Both the position numbers and the translations under genes were made by a program. Below, piece by piece: positions 58,633 to 64,000 of a stretch of DNA of 64,000 nt. The DNA lies in NCBI GenBank assembly GCA_041389525.1, contig JAWKRR010000004.1, positions 1-64,000 of the forward strand, read 5' to 3'. The notes under the pieces were generated by a model. The model searched no databases. It saw only the letters and a program-made list of their open reading frames with translations, and had not been told where the DNA came from. The DNA is from JACKFB01 sp041389525 (GTDB lineage Bacteria > Myxococcota_A > UBA9042 > PHBI01 > JACKFB01). The first letter of the stretch is position 1, and every line of letters begins with the position of its first letter.

Positions 58633-59297
58633 CCTGCCTGGCCCGACCCCTCATCGCCCCCTCGATTCTGTCCGCGGACTTCTCTCGCCTCGGCGAGGAG
58701 GTGCGCGCCTTGGAAGCCGCCGGGGCTGACATCGTCCACGTCGACGTGATGGACGGCCACTTCGTGCCGAACCTCACCATCGGTCCGCTGGTGGTCGAGG
58801 CGGTCCGCCGCATCACCAAGCTGCCCATCGACACCCACCTGATGATCACGAATCCCCAGGATTTCATTGATCAATACATCGAGGCCGGCAGCGACTGGCT
58901 GAGCGTCCACGTCGAGGTCGCCCACCACCTTGACCGGCTGGTCGCGCGCATCCGCGAGGCGGGCGCGAAGCCCGGCGTCGTGCTGAACCCGCACACGCCG
59001 CCCGAGAGCATCGAGTACGTCCTCGACGGCCTGCACCACGTGCTGGTGATGAGCGTCAACCCGGGCTTCGGCGGGCAGCGCTTCATCCCGGGCGTGCTGC
59101 CGAAGATCGCGAAGCTGCGGTCCTGGATCGACCAGCGGGGCCTCGACGTCCGGCTCGAGGTGGACGGCGGCGTCAAGCCCGACACGATCCGGCAGATTCG
59201 CGAGGCCGGGGCTGACGTCTTCGTGGCGGGGAGCGCCGTCTTCGGAGGCGGCGACTACGCGGCGGCCATCCGCGGGCTGCGGGACGCCGCCGGCTGA
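58629..59297 (+). CDS. rpe: Ribulose-phosphate 3-epimerase
   Basis: Interconverts ribulose-5-phosphate and xylulose-5-phosphate. 222 residues, TIM barrel. LIAPSILSADFSRLGEEVRA, the metal ligands in DIVHVDVMDGHFVPNLTIGP, DTHLMI, LVMSVNPGFGGQRFIP and LEVDGGVKPDTI are all conserved. ATG at 58629 overlaps the tolB stop (ATGA), so it is translated from the tol operon, an unusual partner. Confidence 0.97.
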   Translation: MTCLARPLIAPSILSADFSRLGEEVRALEAAGADIVHVDVMDGHFVPNLTIGPLVVEAVRRITKLPIDTHLMITNPQDFIDQYIEAGSDWLSVHVEVAHHLDRLVARIREAGAKPGVVLNPHTPPESIEYVLDGLHHVLVMSVNPGFGGQRFIPGVLPKIAKLRSWIDQRGLDVRLEVDGGVKPDTIRQIREAGADVFVAGSAVFGGGDYAAAIRGLRDAAG

Positions 59298-59362
59298 TCG
59301 TCCGGCGTTCGGGTGCCGCCCCCAGGCGCGGCGCCCGGTACCCGCGAGGAATCGGCCCCACG

Positions 59363-59390
59363 GTGACGTGCGCGCGACGCCGGGTATACT
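59363..59390 (+). promoter_or_regulatory. Candidate promoter of the secreted TPR-like gene
   Basis: GTGACG (59363-59368), 16 bases, then TATACT (59385-59390). The -10 box has one mismatch. It would give a leader of about 27 bases. Confidence 0.5.
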
Positions 59391-59423
59391 CGCGGTCGTA
59401 GGCGTCATCCGGAGGAGCAGGCG

Positions 59424-61136
59424 ATGTATCGAGTGTTGGGACTTCGGGCCGCGGCGCTGCTGACGGTGTTGTGCGCGGCTCCCGTCGCGGAGGTCCGCGC
59501 CGAGCAGGTCTTGGGCGCGGACGCGGCTGGTCCTGTCAAGGCGTGGACGGCCAAGCTCTCCGGCGTGAAGGTCGAGCGCATCGAGATCTCCCAGGCGCGC
59601 GTCACGGTCGTGCTCGGTGGCGGCTGCTCGCTCGTGGTAGGCCAGCCCGACGATGTCACGTGCAGGCTGGCGCAATCGGTCGGAAACGCAGTCGCCTGCT
59701 GGGAAGGCGAGGGATGTCCGGACCAGGCGCAGGCCGCCGCCACCCTGACCGCCGCGGGCTTCATCGCGCTGCCGTGGCTGGATCTCAGCACCGGCGGCAA
59801 GGCCCCTGACTCGCGCGACGATCACCTCGAGAAGGCGCGCGGGATCCTGACCTCGGCGCTGGCCAGCGGCGACCGCGCGGCCGCGGCGAAGGCGCTGGAG
59901 TCGTTGCTCAAATCCAAGCAGCCGATCCGGGTCGAGGAGTGGCCGAGCCTGCTGCCTTACGCGCCCGCGCTGGGCCTCTCCCGCGAGGCCTTCGAGGTCG
60001 CGTCGCGCCCCGAGATGAGCGCCCTGGGGTGGCAGACCCTGTCCGTCATCCGCGTCGCGCTCCTGCGCGGTCCCACCCTCGCGTCGGCCGTCGGGCGGGC
60101 CATCCTCGACGCCGAGACCGCGTGCGGCCTGATGGCCATCGCCGCGACCTGGCTGACCACCGATCCGGCCGCGGCGGCCGAGCTGGCTGCGTCCGCACAG
60201 ACCGCGAACCCGGCGTGTTTCGCGGCCTGGGCCATCCAGATCGACGGCTGGACCAGCGTGGGGAACACGGCGCTGGCCATGAGCGTCGCGGACTCCGCCC
60301 GCGATCAGTTCGGCAAGGACCCGCGCCTCGACGCCCTCGGCGACGCGCACCTGCTGGCCCAGGGCCGGGTCGAGGACGTGAAGAAGAAGCTCGAGGCGCG
60401 ACTGGCCGCCGGGGAGCGCTCCGACGAGCTGCTGGTGCGTCTCGCGGACATTTACAACCTCGCGGACGAGCGCACGGAGCGGGCCACGGATCTCGCGCGC
60501 CAGATCAAGGAGCGGCCTGACGACATGGTGTTCCGCTTCTTCGCGGGTGTGGTGCTGTCGGGCGATCGCGACTTCCAGCGGGCCCTGGAGGCCTTTGAGG
60601 GCGTGGAGAAGGCGTTCCCGACCATCGCGCAGGTCCCGATGTGGATCGCCATCGACGCCTTCAACGTGGGGGATCTGAACCGGGCGAAGGCGGCCGTGGC
60701 GCGGGCGGCCAAGATGGCGCCGGACAGCGCCGTGATCGCGTATGCCGAGGCCGAGATCCTGCGGGACGTCGACCGCGCCCGGGCGCGCCGGGCCATCGCG
60801 CGGCACTTGGAATTGCTCGATGGAAGCGGCGTCGTCGCGGGGCCTGAGCGAGAGCGGGCCGAGGCCGCCAAGCTCGCGCTCGACGCGTGCGGCGACAACA
60901 CGAAGACGCCTTGCGCCGGCGGGTGGACGCACCAGCTCGATTCGGTGCGGGCTGAGCGGCTCGCCAGAGAGCTCGACAAGGCCAACGCCGAGCTGCGCGC
61001 ACGGCAGGCTGAAGAGGCTGCGGCCGCGGCGGCTGCTGCGGCTGCCGAGGCCGCGGCGGAGGCGGCGGGCAAGCGACCCGGCGGCGGCGGGACCTCGGGG
61101 AACCCGCCGGGCGGGGCGGACGCGGCCGCGCCCTAA
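59424..61136 (+). CDS. Secreted TPR-like protein with Ala-rich tail
   Basis: 570 residues. Signal peptide (LGLRAAALLTVLCAAPVAEVRA), a ~120-residue N-terminal domain with four Cys (GGGCSLVV, VTCRLAQ, ACWEGEGC), then weak TPR-like helices (FFAGVVLSGDRDFQRALEAF, AFNVGDLNRAKAAVARAAKM). The C-terminus is a coiled-coil helix followed by a poly-Ala/Gly/Pro tail. Likely periplasmic. No family recognised. GGAGGAG precedes the ATG. Confidence 0.75.
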   Translation: MYRVLGLRAAALLTVLCAAPVAEVRAEQVLGADAAGPVKAWTAKLSGVKVERIEISQARVTVVLGGGCSLVVGQPDDVTCRLAQSVGNAVACWEGEGCPDQAQAAATLTAAGFIALPWLDLSTGGKAPDSRDDHLEKARGILTSALASGDRAAAAKALESLLKSKQPIRVEEWPSLLPYAPALGLSREAFEVASRPEMSALGWQTLSVIRVALLRGPTLASAVGRAILDAETACGLMAIAATWLTTDPAAAAELAASAQTANPACFAAWAIQIDGWTSVGNTALAMSVADSARDQFGKDPRLDALGDAHLLAQGRVEDVKKKLEARLAAGERSDELLVRLADIYNLADERTERATDLARQIKERPDDMVFRFFAGVVLSGDRDFQRALEAFEGVEKAFPTIAQVPMWIAIDAFNVGDLNRAKAAVARAAKMAPDSAVIAYAEAEILRDVDRARARRAIARHLELLDGSGVVAGPERERAEAAKLALDACGDNTKTPCAGGWTHQLDSVRAERLARELDKANAELRARQAEEAAAAAAAAAAEAAAEAAGKRPGGGGTSGNPPGGADAAAP

Positions 61137-61139
61137 GTC

Positions 61140-61155
61140 GGGGCGGCACAGCCCC
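61140..61155. terminator. Short hairpin between convergent genes
   Basis: GGGGC (61140-61144) pairs with GCCCC (61151-61155) around a six-base loop, between two convergent genes. Short and lacking a T run. Confidence 0.3.
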
Positions 61156-61166
61156 ACGGGCGGGTC

Positions 61167-61913
61167 TCAGCGGAGGGCCACCGCCACCGCGAGGGCGCAG
61201 ACCGCGGCCAGCACAAGCCAGCGGAGGGCGGCGCTGTGCCGGACGGCGAAGCGGACGCCGAGCCGAGCGCCCGCCGCGGTGCCCAAGCCGACCGCCAGCC
61301 CGGGCACCCACTCGATCAGCCCCTGCCACCAGAAGATCGCCAGCGCGACGACGGTGAGCGGCAGCACCAAGGCCACCTTGAGGGCGTTCGCGCGGACCAG
61401 CCCGTGGCGCAGGCGCCCCGCCAGCACCGCCAGCAGGATGAACCCGACGCCGGCTTGCAGAAACCCCGCGTAGAAGCCCGCCGCGGCCAGCTCCGCGAGG
61501 GCCCGCCCGGTGGGCTCACGGGGCAGCTCGTCGGCGCTGGGCGCCAGGATCGACGGGCGCAGGGCGAGGAGCAAGGCCATCGCGACCAACGTGGCCAAGA
61601 GGATGGGCTCGAGCGTGTCGCTGGGGACGAGGGCCGCCGCCAGCGCGCCGACCGCCGCGCCGAGCAGGGTCGGGCCGGCGAGGCGGGCGACCTCCCGCGG
61701 GTCCAGGTGCCGCGATCGCACAAAGGCGTGGCTGGCGGCGAGGCTGCCGGTCAGCACGCCCACGCGGTTGGTCGCGTTCGCCACCGACGCGTCGAGCCCG
61801 GTCAGCATGAGCACTGGCAGGGTCAGCAGCGAGCCTCCGCCCGCCAGCGTGTTGATGAAGCCCGCGGCGAGCCCGGCGCCCGCGAGCGCCAGCAGCTCAA
61901 CCGACTCCGTCAC
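61167..61913 (-). CDS. TauE/SafE-family permease
   Basis: 248 residues with about eight TM helices. The N-terminal half-repeat GLAAGFINTLAGGGSLLTLP and GLDASVANATNRVG, and the second repeat FYAGFLQAGVGFILLAVL with LVRANALKVALVL, are the family hallmarks. Members export sulfite, sulfoacetate or other small anions; the substrate is unknown here. GTG at 61913 overlaps the M20 peptidase stop (GTGA). Confidence 0.9.
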   Translation of the reverse strand: MTESVELLALAGAGLAAGFINTLAGGGSLLTLPVLMLTGLDASVANATNRVGVLTGSLAASHAFVRSRHLDPREVARLAGPTLLGAAVGALAAALVPSDTLEPILLATLVAMALLLALRPSILAPSADELPREPTGRALAELAAAGFYAGFLQAGVGFILLAVLAGRLRHGLVRANALKVALVLPLTVVALAIFWWQGLIEWVPGLAVGLGTAAGARLGVRFAVRHSAALRWLVLAAVCALAVAVALR

Positions 61914-63325
61914 GCGGGCTGCCGATTCCCGAAGTCGGCGATGACGTGCGCCACCGCCGCGGTCAGCCGCTTTCCGGTCGCGATATCGAGGAATTCATTG
62001 GGTCCGTGGGCGTTCGAGCCTGGCCCGAGCACGCCGGTGATGACGAACTGCGCCTCGGGGAACTTCTGGCCCAGCATGCCCATGAAGGGGATGGAGCCGC
62101 CCTCGCCGACGTGGCAGGCCTTCGGCCCGAAGAAGGCCTCGGAGGCGTCGTCGATGGCCTTCGCCAACCAGGGCGCAAGGGGCGGCGCGTGCCAGCCGCC
62201 GGCCGGGGGCTCGACGTGGCAGACCACGCGGGCGCCGTAGGGCGGATCGGCCTCCAGCGCGCGCTTCAACGCGTCCGCGGCGCGCGCCGCGTCGGTCGTG
62301 GGCGGAGTCCTCAGCGAGAGCTTGAGCTTGGTGGTCGGTCGCAGCACGTTGCCCGCGTTCGCGATCGGCGGCAGGCCGTCGGCGCCCGTGATCGACAGGG
62401 CAGGGCGCCACGTGCGCGCCAAGAGCTGCTCGACGACGTCCTCGGTGACCGCGCGAGCGCCCGCGACGAAGGGCATCTCGCCACGTACGTCCTCGCCCAG
62501 CACGTCGGCGGCCTCGTGGGCCTGGGTGACCCGCTGCTCGGGGATCGGCGCGTGGAACTCGGGCAGCAAGATCTCGCCGGTCTGCTGATCTTCGATGCGA
62601 GACAGGAGCGATCGTGCAATGCGAAACGTCGACGCGACCACGCCGCTGGCCCTGCCGGAGTGGACACCCTCGCGCAGAATGCCGACGTCAAGATCCGCCA
62701 CGATGTTGCCACGCAGCGAAGTCGTGAGCCACAGCCGCTCGTAGTCGCCGCAGCCCGAGTCGAGGCAGATGACCAGCTCGGGCGCGCCGATCTGCTCGGC
62801 GTAGGCGTCGATGTAGGCGGGCAGGTCCAGCGAGCCGCTCTCCTCGGAGCACTCGATGACCACGGCCAAGCGGGGGTGCGCCTGACCTTGCTCCGCCAAG
62901 GCTCGCGCCGCGGTGATCGAGGCGAACACGGCGTACCCGTCGTCGGCACCGCCTCGTCCGTAGAGGCGTCCGTCGCGCATCACCGGCGTCCACGGCGCGC
63001 GCCCCTCGCTCCAGCCGGTCATCGCGGGCTGCTTGTCGAGGTGCCCGTAGAGCAAAATCGTCCCCGGCAGTGCCCCCGGGATGTCGACGAAGAGCAGCGG
63101 CGTGCGGCCCGGCAGCCGCCACACCTCGATGGTCGCGTCGTCCGGCGCGTGGGCCCGCACCCAGGTCTCCGCGAGCGCCACGGCGCGATCCATGTGGCCG
63201 TGGGTCGCCCAGTCCGGGTCGAAGGCCGGGCTCTGGTTCGGGATGCGGATGTACTCAATCAGGGCGGGGACGATCGACTCGTCCCACATGCCGTCTACAA
63301 ATGAGCGCGTGCGCTGGCTGTCCAT
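61910..63325 (-). CDS. M20-family metallopeptidase (dipeptidase-like)
   Basis: 471 residues. Two-zinc site in order: His in LLYGHLDKQPA, bridging Asp in YGRGGADDGYAVF, catalytic Glu-Glu in ECSEESGSLDLPAYI, Asp in VICLDSGCGDYERL and C-terminal His in GPGSNAHGPNEFL. A lid domain lies in the middle. The length and GHLDKQP motif suggest a carnosinase- or cytosolic-dipeptidase-like enzyme without a signal peptide. GGGAG precedes the ATG. First gene of a two-gene operon with the TauE/SafE permease, which may export a product. Confidence 0.92.
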   Translation of the reverse strand: MDSQRTRSFVDGMWDESIVPALIEYIRIPNQSPAFDPDWATHGHMDRAVALAETWVRAHAPDDATIEVWRLPGRTPLLFVDIPGALPGTILLYGHLDKQPAMTGWSEGRAPWTPVMRDGRLYGRGGADDGYAVFASITAARALAEQGQAHPRLAVVIECSEESGSLDLPAYIDAYAEQIGAPELVICLDSGCGDYERLWLTTSLRGNIVADLDVGILREGVHSGRASGVVASTFRIARSLLSRIEDQQTGEILLPEFHAPIPEQRVTQAHEAADVLGEDVRGEMPFVAGARAVTEDVVEQLLARTWRPALSITGADGLPPIANAGNVLRPTTKLKLSLRTPPTTDAARAADALKRALEADPPYGARVVCHVEPPAGGWHAPPLAPWLAKAIDDASEAFFGPKACHVGEGGSIPFMGMLGQKFPEAQFVITGVLGPGSNAHGPNEFLDIATGKRLTAAVAHVIADFGNRQPA

Positions 63326-63354
63326 GGCGGGCTCCCAGGAAGGTGCGGACGCGG

Positions 63355-63384
63355 AGCATACTGCCAGTTCCGCGCGCCCGTCAC
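63355..63384 (-). promoter_or_regulatory. Candidate promoter of the M20 peptidase gene
   Basis: On the minus strand GTGACG (63384-63379), 18 bases, then TATGCT (63360-63355). The same GTGACG -35 variant occurs before the secreted TPR-like gene. Confidence 0.4.
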
Positions 63385-63410
63385 CCGCCGCTTGGGTCTG
63401 CGTTCCGCGC

Positions 63411-63439
63411 TTGACACCGCGCTGCGAGCCACACTACAA
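63411..63439 (+). promoter_or_regulatory. Promoter of tRNA-Pro
   Basis: TTGACA (63411-63416), 17 bases, then CTACAA (63434-63439). The -35 box is perfect. The tRNA starts about 20 bases further on. Confidence 0.55.
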
Positions 63440-63457
63440 GCTCCTCTCTCTAGCGCA

Positions 63458-63534
63458 CGGGGCGTAGCGCAGTCTGGTAGCGCGCCTGCTTCGGGAGCAG
63501 GAAGTCGCTGGTTCAAATCCAGTCGCCCCGACCA
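63458..63534 (+). tRNA. tRNA-Pro (anticodon CGG)
   Basis: Acceptor stem CGGGGCG/CGCCCCG is perfect. Anticodon stem CCTGC/GCAGG encloses TTCGGGA, with CGG at 63492-63494. The T arm contains GGTTCAAATCC. The CCA end is encoded (63532-63534), unlike in the tRNA-Gln of this window. Reads CCG, a common codon in this GC-rich genome. Confidence 0.97.
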
Positions 63535-63535
63535 G

Positions 63536-63570
63536 ACCGGGGTCGTGTCACTCGCTGGCACGGCCCCGGT
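63536..63570 (+). terminator. 12-bp hairpin after tRNA-Pro
   Basis: ACCGGGGTCGTG (63536-63547) pairs with CACGGCCCCGGT (63559-63570) over 12 positions with one G-T wobble and an 11-base loop. It begins right after the tRNA. No T run follows, but its stability and place make a terminator likely. Confidence 0.6.
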
Positions 63571-63634
63571 TGACCAACCCGGCCGTCACCCGCGTAACCT
63601 GCCAGAATCACGCCGTTTCGCTTCCGCGGCGCGA

Positions 63635-63661
63635 TTGACAAGGCCAATCGCCGCTGCTAGC
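63635..63661 (+). promoter_or_regulatory. Promoter of the right-edge lipoprotein gene
   Basis: TTGACA (63635-63640), 14 bases, then TGCTAGC (63655-63661), identical in both boxes and spacing to the tRNA-Gln promoter. The leader would be about 60 bases. Confidence 0.6.
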
Positions 63662-63730
63662 GTGACGACCTCGCCAGGACCCACCGGCCCCGACAGTGCG
63701 GCCTAACACCTGAGGCAAGGTTTCCCTACG

Positions 63731-64000
63731 ATGAAGGCTCTGGCCATCGCCCTGCTCTCGACGGTCCTGCTCCTGGGATGCAAGAGTGACCCGGACAAGG
63801 ACAGCGGCGGCGATGCCTACCGTAACGAGGCGAAGCCGCTGGCGCTGGACGAGTGGAGCACCGACGACATCGCGCGCGGTGCTGGCGACACGACGGACTG
63901 GAAGGCGATCGACCTCGGCGCCGCGGGCCAGTTGACCGTGCAGCTCGCGGCCGACGAGGCCGACGCTGAGCTCGCGGTGGCCGTCTTCAGCCGATACGGC
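63731..64000 (+). CDS. Lipoprotein, 3' end beyond the window
   Basis: The first 90 codons are visible. MKALAIALLSTVLLLGC is a clear lipoprotein signal. The mature start is charged (KSDPDKDSGGDAYRNEAK), followed by DTTDWKAIDLGAAGQLTVQL, a pattern like the start of a bacterial pre-peptidase C-terminal-type beta domain. The function cannot be told from this piece. Confidence 0.75.
   Translation, partial: MKALAIALLSTVLLLGCKSDPDKDSGGDAYRNEAKPLALDEWSTDDIARGAGDTTDWKAIDLGAAGQLTVQLAADEADAELAVAVFSRYG

Noticed and set aside
63536..63570. Inverted repeat beside tRNA-Pro as a phage attachment site
   Set aside because: No integrase, no second copy of the tRNA end, and an ordinary gene follows; a terminator explains it better.

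Overview
The window is a contiguous, gene-dense, very GC-rich bacterial chromosome segment with no transposase, integrase, phage gene, CRISPR array or rRNA. Several features point to a member of the Myxococcota (former Deltaproteobacteria): giant Cys-rich proteins carrying the DNDCDGxTDE (MopE-type) repeat, many lipoproteins, an FHA/TPR protein, a beta-barrel/CFIATAAYG pair that recalls a Myxococcus gene pair, and extreme third-position GC. The lineage is an inference; no rRNA is present to confirm it.

Layout. 1-6.7 kb: two Cys-rich repeat surface proteins, the first cut by the left edge. 6.7-10.3 kb (minus strand): a diguanylate cyclase, a PflX-like radical SAM protein and SppA. 10.5-15.2 kb: an overlapping cysS, J-like, def, fmt, lipoprotein operon. 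15.3-22.2 kb: translation genes (tRNA-Gln, rplY, pth, then rpsF-rpsR-rplI with a possible autoregulatory leader, prmA, rsmE) with a K+-type membrane pyrophosphatase between. 22.3-26.9 kb: secA, ribF, aroE. 26.9-29.4 kb (minus): a YbjN-like gene, pspA and pabB. 29.6-33.4 kb: a lipoprotein, an orphan ParA ATPase, an L,D-transpeptidase and a small coupled gene. 33.4-37.5 kb (minus): a CFIATAAYG membrane protein, a beta-barrel protein, truA and an ArsA-type ATPase, headed by a good sigma-54 promoter. 37.6-40.4 kb: a catalytically dead aspartate-semialdehyde-dehydrogenase homologue (Usg-like), then a TPR protein and uridine kinase. 40.4-47.7 kb (minus): a six-gene, end-to-end coupled operon that looks like a complete partner-switching signalling module. 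47.9-49.5 kb: uppS-cdsA. 49.5-54.7 kb: a single-domain response regulator, a Pro-rich polytopic protein and an FHA/TPR protein with six near-identical Thr-rich repeats. 54.9-59.3 kb: tolQ-tolR-tolA/tonB-tolB-rpe. 59.4-64 kb: a secreted TPR-like protein, a TauE/SafE permease, an M20 peptidase, tRNA-Pro and a lipoprotein cut by the right edge.

How it fits together. Much of the window is housekeeping: translation, protein export, lipid and envelope carrier synthesis, and the Tol system. The accessory interest lies in the partner-switching operon (STAS-zinc-ribbon-TM protein, HAMP-PP2C phosphatase, TPR protein, periplasmic binding protein, pseudo-receiver/HATPase, lipoprotein), the FHA protein with its own likely phosphothreonine targets, and the Cys-rich surface proteins. 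Genes within operons are joined mostly by 4-bp ATGA, GTGA or TTGA overlaps, and TTG and GTG starts are common. A recurring promoter signature, TTGAC(A/C/G)-N14/15-TG(C/T)TA(G/A/C)C, precedes five transcription units. No stretch longer than about 300 bases lacks a gene. The longest gaps (54666-54946, 37415-37634, 47684-47902, 63535-63730 and 30942-31133) are divergent or leader regions, and the promoters and hairpins seen in them are listed.
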